From Agrobacterium sp. a22-2 (GTDB taxonomy: Bacteria; Pseudomonadota; Alphaproteobacteria; Rhizobiales; Rhizobiaceae), in contig NZ_JAAXMM010000006.1 of assembly GCF_012276985.1 (NCBI RefSeq), positions 62,001-126,000 of the forward strand: a DNA stretch of 64,000 bases. Direction: 5' to 3'. Positions within the stretch are counted from its first letter, which is position 1; each line of letters starts with the position of its first letter. The position numbers were made by a program, and so were the translations under genes. Below, piece after piece: positions 16,996 through 26,256 of this stretch. The notes under the pieces are model-generated. The model was not told the DNA's origin and did no database searches. It saw only the letters and a program-made list of their open reading frames with translations.

Positions 16996-17136
16996 TTGAT
17001 TGAAGATGGGACAGTGGGTTTGCGCATGCCATTCGGCCGCGTCGAAAATAAGGCGCGTCGGTCGCGATGGCTGTTCGGTCGTCTCAATCCGATGTGCGAT
17101 CGCGCCATGCCTTCCCGTTTTTCCCGAATCGATTGA
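16996..17136 (+). CDS. Possible small basic protein (unrecognised)
   Basis: A 46-codon frame starting with TTG at 16996, nine bases after GGAAGG, or with ATG at 17026 (36 residues). The product would be strongly basic, with R-R-S-R-W-L-F-G-R-L-N-P-M-C near 21-34, an amphipathic arginine-rich helix pattern. I recognise no family. The ribosome-binding site and rhizobial-looking composition argue for it; the short length and lack of a known relative argue against. It lies convergent to thiQ, 25 bases from its end. Confidence 0.28.
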   Translation: MIEDGTVGLRMPFGRVENKARRSRWLFGRLNPMCDRAMPSRFSRID

Positions 17137-17161
17137 CCCACGGCGGCCACGCGCGGTCGGA

Positions 17162-17884
17162 TTAGGGCGCGCCTTCGCCGCGAAATGCGTCGACCTCAGG
17201 ATTGCCCGACATCGTGAAGAAATCCTTGCTCGATGCATCGACCGCGATGCGTCCATCGACGACGAACAGAACTTTCTGCGACAGGCGGGCAACCTCCTGC
17301 GGATCGTGACTGACGATCAGTACGGTGTTTCCCGTCTCCCGGTGCAGGTCGATCAGCAAGTCCGCCATTGTCGAGCGCAGGCCGGGATCAAGGGCGGCGA
17401 AGGGCTCGTCGAGCAGTAAAACCGGCTTGTGGCGCACCAGCGCCCTGGCAAAGGCGGCGCGCTGTCGCTCGCCGCCCGAAAGGGTAGCTGGCATGCGGCG
17501 CTCGTAGCCCGCCAGACCGACGCGGTCGAGCGCCGAGGAGACCGCGGCGCGATCCTGGGCAGTGAGCTTCAGCGACGGGTTGATGCCGAGCCCGACATTG
17601 GTGAAGAGGTCGAGATGGGCAAAGAGATTGTTGTCCTGGAAGACGATCGAAACCGGCCGTTCGGCCGGGTGGCGCCCGGTCACGTCGTCGCCACCGATCA
17701 GCACGCGGCCGCTTTCGGGCTGCTCGAAGCCGGCGACCAGATTGAGAAGGGTCGACTTTCCGGAGCCGGACGGTCCGGCCACCGAGGTGATCGTGCCCTC
17801 TGCCAGGCTGCAAGTGAAATGGAAGGCGCGCGATCCGAGCCGCAGGCCGACATTGTCCAGATGGACGGCAATGGTACGGCTCAT
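17162..17884 (-). CDS. thiQ: Thiamine ABC transporter ATP-binding protein
   Basis: Cytosolic ATPase of the ThiBPQ importer for thiamine and its phosphates. Walker [10 protein letters not shown] is at 37-45, signature L-S-G-G-E at 135-139, Walker B L-L-L-D-E at 156-160 and the H-loop histidine in V-S-H-D. The 240-residue length matches ThiQ, which lacks the C-terminal regulatory domain of larger importers. The ATG at 17884 is preceded by AGGAG and sits one base from the thiP stop codon, so translation is coupled. Last gene of thiBPQ, under the TPP riboswitch at 20595-20692. Confidence 0.95.
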   Translation of the reverse strand: MSRTIAVHLDNVGLRLGSRAFHFTCSLAEGTITSVAGPSGSGKSTLLNLVAGFEQPESGRVLIGGDDVTGRHPAERPVSIVFQDNNLFAHLDLFTNVGLGINPSLKLTAQDRAAVSSALDRVGLAGYERRMPATLSGGERQRAAFARALVRHKPVLLLDEPFAALDPGLRSTMADLLIDLHRETGNTVLIVSHDPQEVARLSQKVLFVVDGRIAVDASSKDFFTMSGNPEVDAFRGEGAP

Positions 17885-17885
17885 T

Positions 17886-19514
17886 TCACTGTTTCTCCTG
17901 CGCTTGCGCATGGGCGCCGCTCGTTCCGGCGATCGTCAGCGCCAGGCAGACCACACCGAGCAGCAGGGCCAGTCCGTCGGCATCGTCACTGCGATAATTG
18001 CCCATGCGGCTGTAGATCAGCCAGGGCAGGGTGGTGAGATTTTCCGAACCGAACAAGGCGACGGCGCCGAGATCGCCGAGCGACAGGGCCATGGCAAAGG
18101 ACAGGGCCGTTAGGAACGGCCGTTTCAGGGCCGGCCAGTCGACCAGCCGCCAGCGGTGAAATCCTGAAATGCCGAGGCTGGCGCAAAGCCTTGTCGTGCG
18201 CAGGCGATGGGTCTCCACGGCCGGCGCCAGCACGCGCATGGCGAAGGGCAGGGCCATCAGCATGTTGATGACGACCACGATGGCCGGCGCGAAACGGCCG
18301 ATATCGCCGGCTGGCCTGAGCAGCAGGAACCAGCCGGTCGCCAGAACGATAGCCGGCACCAGAAAGACCAGAAAGGAGGCGGCCGCAATGGCGGTCGACA
18401 GGGACCTGGCCCAGACCGGAGCGCGTGGCCCCGCGCCAAGCGCTGCCCGGGCCTCGATGAAGGCCATGCTGACGGCCAGCGACAGCAGGGCGGCACTGAA
18501 GGCGATGGCCAGGCTGGTGCCGGCGGCTTTGAGAAATGCCGGCTGCGACACGAGTTTCGGCAGATCGGATTGCAGCCCGGACAGGGTGATGGTGGCCAGC
18601 GGCGCGGCAAGGAACAGAAAGGCCAAGCCCAGCATCATCGCATCGGCCAGCCGGATGGCGACCGGTTTGCCGTCGAAGCGTCGTGTCGGACGGCCTTCCG
18701 CCTGGGCCTGGTCTTGCGGATTCGGAAACAGCGCCATGGCGCCGAGAACAAGGGCCGTTACGGCGATATGCAACAGCGCCAGGGACACGGCGCGACCCGG
18801 ATCGAAATCGAAGCGCAGGGCCTGATAGATCGCTACTTCGATGGTGGTCGCGGCCGGTCCGCCGCCCAGCACCAGAACCAGCGTGAAACTGGTCGCGCAC
18901 AGCATGAAGACAAGGCCCGCTATGCCCGGCAGCAGCGGACGCAATGCCGGCCACTCGATGAAGCGGAATACCGAGAGGGGCCGCATGCCTAGGCTGGCGC
19001 TCATCTGCCAGTATTCTGCCGGAACCCGCTCCAGTCCCGCCAGCATCAGCCGGGCCGCCAGAGGCATGTTGAAGAATATATGGGCAAGCAGGATGCCACT
19101 GAGCCCGTAGATGCTGAAGGGCTCGCTGATGCCGACCCACCGAAGGCCATCGTTGACGATACCCTGCCGGCCCCAGACGCCGATCAGGCCGAGCGCGCCG
19201 ATCAGCACCGGCAGCCCCATGGGCAAAGCGAGCAGGCGGACCAGCCAGCGGCGGCCAAAAAAATGCGGCTGGCGGGCCAGGGCGCGGGCCACCGGCAGGG
19301 CGAACAGCAGCGACAGCGCTGTCGAGAGCGCGGCCTGCAGCAGCGTGAAACGCAGGATCGACAGCACGACCGGGTCAAGGAACGCCGAATCGCTGGCAGT
19401 ATCCGTCTTGATCTGCAACAGGGAGACGACGGCGGCGGCGATGAACAGCGAAAGGCCGGCGAGGCTCAAAACCCCGCCGGCAATCGCCGTCCAACGCTCG
19501 CGTTGCGTCAGCAT
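17886..19514 (-). CDS. thiP: Thiamine ABC transporter permease
   Basis: Inner-membrane permease made of two fused binding-protein-dependent transport domains, about 12 membrane helices in 542 residues. Each half carries an EAA-type loop: [11 protein letters not shown] near the middle of the first half and the matching C-A-S-L-G-I-S-G in the second. This duplicated architecture is characteristic of ThiP and FbpB-type iron permeases; the neighbours ThiB and ThiQ and the riboswitch decide for thiamine. The ATG at 19514 lies five bases after the thiB stop; an in-frame ATG at 19547 would overlap thiB. Confidence 0.93.
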   Translation of the reverse strand: MLTQRERWTAIAGGVLSLAGLSLFIAAAVVSLLQIKTDTASDSAFLDPVVLSILRFTLLQAALSTALSLLFALPVARALARQPHFFGRRWLVRLLALPMGLPVLIGALGLIGVWGRQGIVNDGLRWVGISEPFSIYGLSGILLAHIFFNMPLAARLMLAGLERVPAEYWQMSASLGMRPLSVFRFIEWPALRPLLPGIAGLVFMLCATSFTLVLVLGGGPAATTIEVAIYQALRFDFDPGRAVSLALLHIAVTALVLGAMALFPNPQDQAQAEGRPTRRFDGKPVAIRLADAMMLGLAFLFLAAPLATITLSGLQSDLPKLVSQPAFLKAAGTSLAIAFSAALLSLAVSMAFIEARAALGAGPRAPVWARSLSTAIAAASFLVFLVPAIVLATGWFLLLRPAGDIGRFAPAIVVVINMLMALPFAMRVLAPAVETHRLRTTRLCASLGISGFHRWRLVDWPALKRPFLTALSFAMALSLGDLGAVALFGSENLTTLPWLIYSRMGNYRSDDADGLALLLGVVCLALTIAGTSGAHAQAQEKQ

Positions 19515-19519
19515 CCGTG

Positions 19520-20536
19520 TCAGTTCAGCGTCATGGCGGCCTGCCATTCGTCGATCCAGGCCTTGCGGTTCCTGGCCACCTCTTCAGGGCTCATGAGGAA
19601 GGTCTTGGCCGGCGATACCAACTTGCCGAAGGCCTCCGGCAGCGGCTGCGAAGTCGGGGCGGCCGGCATCATCCAATTGTTGGTCGGAATTTCGTCCTGA
19701 AAGGCCGGGCTGATGGTGAATTTCAGGAAATCGCGGGCGAGATCCTTCTGTGGCGCATTCTTCAGCAGGCCTGCCACTTCGATCTGGATGTAATGGCCTT
19801 CCGAAAAGGCGGCCGCCTGATAGCGATCGGTGTTCTCGGCGATCATGTGATAGGCCGGCGAGGTGGTATAGGACAGCACCATCGGCACTTCGCCCTTAGT
19901 GAACAGGCCATAGGCTTCCGACCAGCCGGGGGTCACCGTCAGGATGCGGGTCTTGAGCTTGGCCCAGGCCTCGTCCGCCTTGTCGCCGTAGATCGATTTC
20001 ACCCAGAGCAGCAGCCCGAGGCCCGGCGTCGAGGTGCGCGGATCCTCGATGACGATCTTCTGCGAGGGATCGCCTTCGACCAGGTCCTTCATGCTGGTGG
20101 GCGGCGTCTTCAGGGCCTGGCTGTCGTAGACGACGGCGAAGTGGCCGTAGTCGTAGGGAATGAAGGTGTCGTCGGCAAAGCCGCCGGGCACGGTGACGGC
20201 GGCGGTATCGACACCATGCGGTTCGAACAGGCCGGTCGCCTTGGCCTCTTCCACTAGGTTGGTATCGATGCCGAGCACGATATCGGCCTTGGTGCCCTCG
20301 CCCTCGAGCTTCAGCCGGGTCAGCAGCGCCACGCCATCGGCGACGCCGACGAAATCCACCGTGCAGCCGCAGGTTTCTTCAAAGGCCGCCTTGATCTTCG
20401 GCCCCGGACCCCATTCGGAGATGAAGCTCTCATAGGTGTAGACGGTCAGCACTTTGTCGGCCGCCTGGACGGCGGTGGTGGCAAGCAGAACGGCGGCAAA
20501 GCCGCAGATGGTCAGCACGGGTTTTAGTGTCGGCAT
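19520..20536 (-). CDS. thiB: Thiamine ABC transporter substrate-binding protein
   Basis: Periplasmic binding protein that delivers thiamine, TMP or TPP to ThiPQ. A signal peptide covers about residues 1-25 and ends at A-V-Q-A-A, followed by [12 protein letters not shown], the usual mature start of ThiB. Two cysteines in C-G-C-T-V occur near 55-58, as in other ThiB proteins. Length is 338. GGAGGGC nine bases before the ATG at 20536 sets the start. First gene of thiBPQ; the leader folds as a TPP riboswitch, so expression is expected to fall when TPP is abundant. Confidence 0.95.
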   Translation of the reverse strand: MPTLKPVLTICGFAAVLLATTAVQAADKVLTVYTYESFISEWGPGPKIKAAFEETCGCTVDFVGVADGVALLTRLKLEGEGTKADIVLGIDTNLVEEAKATGLFEPHGVDTAAVTVPGGFADDTFIPYDYGHFAVVYDSQALKTPPTSMKDLVEGDPSQKIVIEDPRTSTPGLGLLLWVKSIYGDKADEAWAKLKTRILTVTPGWSEAYGLFTKGEVPMVLSYTTSPAYHMIAENTDRYQAAAFSEGHYIQIEVAGLLKNAPQKDLARDFLKFTISPAFQDEIPTNNWMMPAAPTSQPLPEAFGKLVSPAKTFLMSPEEVARNRKAWIDEWQAAMTLN

Positions 20537-20594
20537 GGTACGCCCTCCAAATGGTGTCAAATGTCGGGACAAGGGCGTCATTCATCATGCGCGT

Positions 20595-20692
20595 CTAATC
20601 CCTCCGCCGGTGTTAGCCGGATCAGGTTCCGCGGGTTAGCGTTCGACGCCTCTCAGCCAATGTCCGTTTGCAGACAGAAGCACCCCGTTAGA
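20595..20692 (-). ncRNA. TPP riboswitch (THI element) upstream of thiBPQ
   Basis: Read on the minus strand, the leader contains GGGGTGC near its start, GCTGAGAGG, then ACCC, GAACCTGATCCGG, CTAACACCGGCG and GGAGGGA, the conserved THI-box elements in the right order and spacing. It lies about 60 bases upstream of the thiB start. TPP binding should repress thiBPQ, probably at translation, since no clear terminator follows. Confidence 0.96.
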
Positions 20693-20801
20693 GCAAATTT
20701 AGTCATAGCGTGGCACCATGAGCCTTGCAAGGGTGGCAAGCCGCCCATGGACATGAACGGTCAGCATGCTTATCTGATTGGAAGCTTCTTGAGATTGCCT
20801 G

Positions 20802-22580
20802 ATGTCGATATTTGCCACGGACGATACCACGCCACCGCCGATCCTTCCGCTGACAGCCGAACTGCCGTTGTCGCAGCAGTTGAAGATGGCCGCGCAGTCG
20901 TTCCGGGCATCGGCTGTGCGCTACAAGGTCATGCTGGTGGCCGCGGCGCTGCTGGCGATCATTCTCATGACGGTCTATGCCCAGGTCCTGCTCAATCAGT
21001 GGAATGCGCCCTTCTACAATTCGCTTGAACAGCGCAACCTCACGGAATTCCTGGCCCAGTTGAAGAATTTCGGCGTGATTGCCGGCTTTTTGCTGGTACT
21101 CAATGTTATCCAGACCTGGCTGAACCAGATGGCGGCGCTCTACATGCGGGAAGGGTTGTCGCGCGACATCGTCGATCAGTGGCTCAAGGGCCGCCGGGCT
21201 TACCGGCTGTCGGTCTCAAGCCCGTTCGGCGTCAATCCCGACCAGCGCCTGCACGAGGATGCCCGCAAGCTGTCGGAAATGACCACCACTCTGTCGATCG
21301 GTCTGGTGCAATCGACCATCCTGCTGGTCAGTTTCATCGGCGTTTTGTGGCAATTGTCGAGCGATTTCGTCTTTGAGATCGGTGGACGCAGCTTTGCCAT
21401 CCCGGGCTATATGGTCTGGGGTGCGATCATCTATGCCGGGGCCGCGTCCATCAGCAGCAATCTGGTCGGATCGCGACTGGCCAATCTCAATGCGGAGCGC
21501 TACGGCCGTGAGGCCGATCTGCGCTCGTCGCTGATGCGCGCCAACGAGCATCTCGAAGCCATTGCCCTGGCGCGCAGCGAGGAGACCGAGCGCCGCCGCA
21601 TCAACGGCAAGATCGACGGTGTGCTGGGAGTCATCCGTCACCTGGCGATCTCGCTCACCAACCTGACCTGGATTTCCGCCGGCTTCGGCTGGCTGGCGAC
21701 CATCGTGCCGATCCTGATCGCGGCGCCGGCTTATTTCACCGGAACCATGAGCTTCGGCGGGCTGATGATGGCTGCGGCGGCCTTCAACCAGGTTTATTCG
21801 GCCCTGCGCTGGTATGTCGACAATTTCGGGGTGATCGCCGACTGGCGGGCCGCTCTGATGCGGGTCATGTCGCTGCGCGCCGCCCTGACGGAACAGGACA
21901 CCGCCGAGCCGAACGGTCCGCAGATATCGCTGATGCCGGGGGCGTTTGGCGAGTTGAAGCTGATCGATCTGGTCATCTCCCCCGATATCGCTGATCCCGC
22001 GGCCAAGGGCAGGTTCGGCATCGAAGAGGAGCAACCGGTCATCCGCTTCAGTGAGCGGATCATGATCAATGGTGACCAGGGGGTGAACCGCAAGCTGCTG
22101 TTTCATGCGCTGGCAGGCCTGTGGCGCTCCGGCAGCGGCACGATCCTGATGCCCGAGGAAGACCAGGTTCTGTTCGTGCCGCAGTTGGGCTACCTGCCGG
22201 AGGGGCCGCTTCGCGAACTGTTGTGCTATCCGCTCGACCCGGCTGGTTACGGCGACGCCGCGCTGATCGACGCCTTGACGCGTGTCGGGCTCGAGCGATT
22301 GGCCGGCATGCTGGACGAGACGCCGCGCTGGGACCGCCTGCTCGACAAGGACGAGCAGATGGCACTGGCATTCGCCAACATCCTGTTGCGGCAGCCGCGC
22401 TGGATCGTCCTCAACGATGTGCTGGAAGGCCTGGAATCGGACACCAGCACCATACTATCCGACATTCTGTCGGGCCTCTCCGGCGCGACGCAGATCTATA
22501 TCGGCCGCTCCAGCATCTACCTCGATGCCGTCAAGCCACGCCTGCTGCATCTGAGGCGGCTGGAGCCGGTCGTGGGATAA
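20802..22580 (+). CDS. SbmA/YddA-type ABC protein with degenerate ATPase domain
   Basis: Inner-membrane protein of 592 residues: an SbmA/BacA/YddA-type transmembrane domain (about 40-345, with five to six helices and N-Q-W-N-A-P-F-Y-N-S at 65-74) fused to an ABC ATPase fold. The ATPase half keeps the Q-loop (Gln461 in V-P-Q-L-G-Y-L-P) but has lost the rest. The Walker A site reads G-D-Q-G-V-N-R-K-L-L at 424-433 with Arg for the catalytic Lys, the signature is L-D-K-D-E-Q at 514-519 instead of LSGGE, Walker B ends L-N-D instead of L-D-E, and the H-loop has I-G-R instead of G-H. It is probably unable to hydrolyse ATP. SbmA itself works as a proton-driven peptide importer without an ATPase domain, so a proton-coupled mode is possible. 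The gene is divergent from thiB. Confidence 0.88.
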   Translation: MSIFATDDTTPPPILPLTAELPLSQQLKMAAQSFRASAVRYKVMLVAAALLAIILMTVYAQVLLNQWNAPFYNSLEQRNLTEFLAQLKNFGVIAGFLLVLNVIQTWLNQMAALYMREGLSRDIVDQWLKGRRAYRLSVSSPFGVNPDQRLHEDARKLSEMTTTLSIGLVQSTILLVSFIGVLWQLSSDFVFEIGGRSFAIPGYMVWGAIIYAGAASISSNLVGSRLANLNAERYGREADLRSSLMRANEHLEAIALARSEETERRRINGKIDGVLGVIRHLAISLTNLTWISAGFGWLATIVPILIAAPAYFTGTMSFGGLMMAAAAFNQVYSALRWYVDNFGVIADWRAALMRVMSLRAALTEQDTAEPNGPQISLMPGAFGELKLIDLVISPDIADPAAKGRFGIEEEQPVIRFSERIMINGDQGVNRKLLFHALAGLWRSGSGTILMPEEDQVLFVPQLGYLPEGPLRELLCYPLDPAGYGDAALIDALTRVGLERLAGMLDETPRWDRLLDKDEQMALAFANILLRQPRWIVLNDVLEGLESDTSTILSDILSGLSGATQIYIGRSSIYLDAVKPRLLHLRRLEPVVG

Positions 22581-22587
22581 GGAGACC

Positions 22588-24417
22588 CTATCCCTCGATT
22601 GCCTCGCGCAGCATTTCCAGCTCCAGCCATTCCTCTTCCATGCGGGCGAGATCGGCACGCAGCTTTTCGGTCTCGGCGGCCAGCTTGTTGAAGGTCGCGG
22701 GGTCCTTGGTGAAGAGTTTTGGATCGGCCATCCTGGCCTCGTGGGCGGCGATCTCCGCTTCGGTCTTGGCCATCTCCTTCGGCAGATTTTCCAACGCAAA
22801 TTTCTGCTTGAAGGAGAGTTTGGCCTTGCCCTTGTTGCTGCCATCGGAAGATTTGGCCGAACCATCCGACGTCTTGGCCTTTTCGGCCTTCTCCGCGCGC
22901 TTGCGGTCGTCTTCGGCGCCCTTGCGCTGCGCCAGCATGTCGGAATAGCCGCCGGCATATTCGATCCAGCGGCCGTCCGGCGCGTCGGGATCGGCAGGCG
23001 CGATGGTCGATGTCACGGTGCGGTCGAGGAAGTCGCGGTCATGGCTGACCAGAATGACCGTGCCGGGATAGCCGGCGACGATTTCCTGCAGCAGGTCGAG
23101 CGTTTCGATGTCGAGGTCGTTGGTCGGCTCGTCTAGGATCAACAGGTTGGAGGGCCGTGCCATGATGCGGGCCAGCATCAGCCGGGCGCGCTCGCCGCCG
23201 GACAGGTTGCGGATCGGCGTGCGGGCCTGTTCCGGCTGGAACAGGAAGTCCTTCATATAGCCCGTCACATGCTTCTGCTCGCCGTTGACGAGCAGGTTGT
23301 CGCCGCGGCCGTCGGTCAGGTAATGGGCCAGCGTATCCTCGAGGTTCAGGTCCTCGCGCTTCTGGTCGAGGACGGCGATCTCCAGATTGGTGCCGAGCTT
23401 GACCATGCCGCTGTCGGGTTTCATCTGGCCGGTCAGCATTTTCAGCAGCGTCGTCTTGCCGGCGCCGTTCGGGCCGATCAGGCCGATGCAATCGCCGCGA
23501 TGCACGCGGATCGAAAACGGCGCGACGATGGTGCGGTCGCCATAGGTCTTGGTGATACGGTCCGCCTCGATCACCAGCTTGCCGGATTCACGGCCTTCGG
23601 TGACGGCAGCCGTGATGGTGCCCTGCGGACCCTTGTGGCCGCGATAATCGGCGCGCAGGCTCTGCAGATTGCCGAGACGCCGCATGTTGCGCTTGCGGCG
23701 CGCTGTCACGCCATAGCGCAGCCAATGCTCCTCGCGCTGGATTTCCTTGCCGAGCTTGTGCTGCTCGATCTCTTCCTCTTCCAGAACCTTGTCGCGCCAT
23801 TCCTCGAAATGGCCAAAGCCGCGGCTGAGCCGCCGGGACAGGCCGCGGTCGAGCCAGACGGTGGCTGTCGAGACCTTTTCGAGGAAACGCCGGTCATGGG
23901 AGATCAGCACGAGCGCGCTGCGGGTCTTCTGCAGCTCGCTTTCCAGCCATTCGATGGTCGGCAGGTCGAGATGGTTGGTCGGCTCGTCGAGCATCAGGAT
24001 ATCGGGTTCGGGCGCCAGCACGCGGGCGAGTGCCGCCCGGCGGGCTTCGCCGCCCGACAGGCTTGCCGGGTCTTCCTGGCCGCTCAAGCCCAGATGCTCG
24101 AGCAGATAGGTGACGCGGTAGGGATCGTCGCCCGGCCCGAGACCCGCTTCGGCATAGGCCAGCACGGTCTTGAAGTCGCCGAAGTCCGGCGCCTGCTCCA
24201 GATAGCGGATGGTCGAGGAGGGATGTCTGAAGACTTCCCCCGACTGGGCTTCCACCAGGCCGGCGGCGATCTTCATCATGGTCGATTTGCCGGAGCCGTT
24301 GCGGCCGACAAGGCAGATCTTGTCGCCGGGCTCCACCTGCAGCGAAGCGCCGTTCAACAGCGGCGCGCCGCCGAAGGACAGGAAGATATCGTCGAGTTTC
24401 AAAATGGGAGGCGCCAA
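22588..24417 (-). CDS. uup: ABC-F family ATPase, Uup-like
   Basis: Cytosolic ABC-F protein with two ATPase domains, no membrane part, and a C-terminal coiled-coil domain; Uup-type members bind the ribosome or branched DNA. The first Walker A is G-R-N-G-S-G-K-S-T at 38-46 with L-S-G-G-E and L-D-E-P-T-N-H-L-D following; the second is G-P-N-G-A-G-K-T-T with L-D-E-P-T-N-D-L-D. The C-terminal 80 residues are a charged coiled coil preceded by a Lys/Ser-rich linker. The start is a TTG at 24417: AGGAG lies nine bases upstream and the resulting N-terminus M-A-P-P-I-L-K-L-D-D fits the family. An ATG at 24441 would overlap thiN. It follows thiN by four bases. Confidence 0.93.
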   Translation of the reverse strand: MAPPILKLDDIFLSFGGAPLLNGASLQVEPGDKICLVGRNGSGKSTMMKIAAGLVEAQSGEVFRHPSSTIRYLEQAPDFGDFKTVLAYAEAGLGPGDDPYRVTYLLEHLGLSGQEDPASLSGGEARRAALARVLAPEPDILMLDEPTNHLDLPTIEWLESELQKTRSALVLISHDRRFLEKVSTATVWLDRGLSRRLSRGFGHFEEWRDKVLEEEEIEQHKLGKEIQREEHWLRYGVTARRKRNMRRLGNLQSLRADYRGHKGPQGTITAAVTEGRESGKLVIEADRITKTYGDRTIVAPFSIRVHRGDCIGLIGPNGAGKTTLLKMLTGQMKPDSGMVKLGTNLEIAVLDQKREDLNLEDTLAHYLTDGRGDNLLVNGEQKHVTGYMKDFLFQPEQARTPIRNLSGGERARLMLARIMARPSNLLILDEPTNDLDIETLDLLQEIVAGYPGTVILVSHDRDFLDRTVTSTIAPADPDAPDGRWIEYAGGYSDMLAQRKGAEDDRKRAEKAEKAKTSDGSAKSSDGSNKGKAKLSFKQKFALENLPKEMAKTEAEIAAHEARMADPKLFTKDPATFNKLAAETEKLRADLARMEEEWLELEMLREAIEG

Positions 24418-24421
24418 GGGC

Positions 24422-25072
24422 TCAAGCTCCTGAGAGATCATAAGGTCGGGCCAACAGCACCGCATCGCCGCTTTGCAGCGACAGGGCGATAGTGCCATTG
24501 GCGACATTGGAAATGGTGCGGGACGAGCCGAAAGGCAGCGTGAAATCCACAAGCGGATAACGCGCATTGCGGATCGACAGCCCGCGGAGATCGGTGAAGC
24601 CGAGAACGGAGAACAGGGACCCTTCGGGAAGGTCGAGGCTCATGTCGCCGGGCAGCAGCGGATAGGCTTCCTCTTCGCCCGAGGTCAGCATCAGCTTCAG
24701 CCCCTGCCTGGCAAATTCTACACCCTGCAGCAGATGCATCAGGGCGTGATCGGAGCGCTCGCCGCCCAGCGCGCCGGCCAGGATCAGCCGCGTTGCGCCA
24801 CGCTTCAGCGCTTCGCCGATGGCAATGGCGCCATCGGTTTCGTTCTTGGCGGCCGGGTAGGGCATTTTTTCGACATCGGGGAAATTTTGCGCCAGGGTGT
24901 CGGATGTGCTGTCGAAATCGCCCACCCACAATTCCGGCGTCGCACCCAGCATGGCTGCATGCCGCATGCCGCCATCAGCCGCGATGAAACGACTGCCCGA
25001 GACTGCCGCCTTGAGGCGATCGGTCAGGGTCAGGTTGCCGCCCAGCAGGATGGTGAAGGTGTTCTGCGTCAT
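24422..25072 (-). CDS. thiN: Thiamine diphosphokinase
   Basis: Cytosolic enzyme transferring pyrophosphate from ATP to thiamine, giving TPP directly. The N-terminal catalytic domain has A-A-D-G-G at 31-35, the G-D-F-D-S motif at 51-55, N-E-T-D at 77-80 and G-G-E-R-S-D-H-A-L near 103-111, which together define the family; the C-terminal all-beta domain binds thiamine. The length of 216 is typical. It converts what ThiBPQ imports, so its location about 7 kb from and on the same strand as that operon is functionally sensible, although it is not behind the same riboswitch. Co-transcribed with the Uup-like gene. Confidence 0.95.
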   Translation of the reverse strand: MTQNTFTILLGGNLTLTDRLKAAVSGSRFIAADGGMRHAAMLGATPELWVGDFDSTSDTLAQNFPDVEKMPYPAAKNETDGAIAIGEALKRGATRLILAGALGGERSDHALMHLLQGVEFARQGLKLMLTSGEEEAYPLLPGDMSLDLPEGSLFSVLGFTDLRGLSIRNARYPLVDFTLPFGSSRTISNVANGTIALSLQSGDAVLLARPYDLSGA

Positions 25073-25156
25073 GGGCCAAGCCCATAGCGCATCTGAGGGC
25101 AGAAGGGAAAGGGCGTTCCGCGGTGCAGGCTGCCGTGCGGAACGCCTCTGTCGAAA

Positions 25157-25405
25157 TCAGCGTGCCGGAGCCGCTCCAAAGACCTTTTTCTTCGGGGCCG
25201 GCAGCAGGCCTTCGCGCTGCAATTGCTTGCGCGCCAGCTTGCGGGTCCGACGAATGGCTTCTGCCTTTTCGCGGGCGCGCTTTTCGGAAGGCTTCTCGTA
25301 GGCCGAACGGGCCTTCATTTCACGAAACAGCCCTTCGCGCTGCATCTTCTTCTTCAGAACCCGAAGGGCCTGTTCGACATTGTTGTCTCGGACTAGAACT
25401 TGCAC
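25157..25405 (-). CDS. rpsU: 30S ribosomal protein S21
   Basis: Small basic ribosomal protein of 82 residues; begins [14 protein letters not shown] with initiator GTG at 25405, preceded by AAGGAGAG. The bS21 core is plain (K-K-K-M-Q-R-E-G at 18-25, then the Arg/Lys-rich helix with S-E-K-R-A-R-E-K). The C-terminus continues about 10 residues beyond the E. coli protein, as is normal in rhizobia. S21 assists initiation on the 30S subunit. It stands alone, without the dnaG-rpoD neighbours seen in enterobacteria. Confidence 0.95.
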   Translation of the reverse strand: MQVLVRDNNVEQALRVLKKKMQREGLFREMKARSAYEKPSEKRAREKAEAIRRTRKLARKQLQREGLLPAPKKKVFGAAPAR

Positions 25406-25496
25406 TTTCTCTCCTTGGCGGGCCGTTGCCCAAACGCGAAAGCCGGACGAGGTCCGGCGGGCACATCGGCGGTTAAAAACAATAGAAGCGCTGAAA

Positions 25497-25637
25497 TCAG
25501 CGCGGCTTACCATTCTTCGGGGTTTCTGCGTTTTTCATCTGCGTCTGAAAAGGGGAGGCTGCCGCGGAGGAAGGCTTTTCCTTGTCCTTCTTCGGCTTTC
25601 TCACTTCTTTGTTCGTACGCTGCTGGCCTTTAGCCAT
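25497..25637 (-). CDS. Small lysine-rich protein
   Basis: A 46-residue basic product beginning [20 protein letters not shown]. Small proteins with the N-terminal pattern M-A-K-G-Q-x-R-x-N-K-E are, to my knowledge, common in rhizobial genomes, annotated as hypothetical. AAAGGAAC lies nine bases before the ATG. Its first 37 bases overlap the end of the next gene in another frame, so translational coupling is likely. It precedes rpsU by about 90 bases on the same strand. No function can be named; the lysine-rich composition suggests nucleic-acid or ribosome binding. Confidence 0.7.
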   Translation of the reverse strand: MAKGQQRTNKEVRKPKKDKEKPSSAAASPFQTQMKNAETPKNGKPR

Positions 25638-25882
25638 GTACCTGTTCCTTTAATGTTTGGCGACGGGGTGCTGCCTGTGGTCGGCGAGCGCCCGGAATCG
25701 ATCTCGTCCTCGGCAATGCTGCGGTCGAAATTCTCCGTATCGAACCGGATCCTGTACCGTCGGCTGCCCTGAGATTCCGGCATGGCCGCCAGAATCCGGC
25801 AATCGCCCGAGGGTTTTGCGGTTCGCACCGGTCCATCCTTCAAGACGATATGGTCGCCGGCCTTGTACAGGTGCCTGCTCAT
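25601..25882 (-). CDS. Conserved hypothetical protein (KOW/SH3-like start)
   Basis: A 93-residue soluble protein that I cannot assign to a named family. It begins M-S-R-H-L-Y-K-A-G-D-H-I-V-L-K-D-G, a pattern seen in small SH3-like beta-barrel domains, then R-Y-R-I-R-F-D-T-E-N-F-D-R near 42-54 and an unstructured Ser/Thr/Pro-rich tail from about 63. The ATG at 25882 has AAGGAG seven to eight bases upstream; the frame remains open upstream but without coding character. The gene ends 37 bases inside the following small lysine-rich gene. Confidence 0.65.
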   Translation of the reverse strand: MSRHLYKAGDHIVLKDGPVRTAKPSGDCRILAAMPESQGSRRYRIRFDTENFDRSIAEDEIDSGRSPTTGSTPSPNIKGTGTWLKASSVRTKK

Positions 25883-26256
25883 CGGTCTTCTCCTTGGGCC
25901 CCTGGCTCCAAATGCTGCAGGCTGCCGATCGATTCGGCGCTCGTCTGCATCTCTCTGCCCTGCGCCCGGTGTCACCCTCCGCATCGCCAAACCTGGAAAT
26001 TCAGCGAGATCGGTTGTTCGGCTATCGAAATTTAGAAAAAGGCGGCGCATCCGGACAATGCGCCAATCCCTCTTTTGCCCGCAAGGGCGCGCCCAGCGAA
26101 TGGGTGAGCGTAATCACTTTTCACCCTGACAGGTTCACGCCGCAATACAAGGGCTAAATCGGAAAACTGTGCCGTGCCGCTACATTTAATCATGCTTGCA
26201 CCCCCTCCAGGCAGCCATTAGTTTGCCCGCTGACGGACGAGACGAAAAGAGTGACG

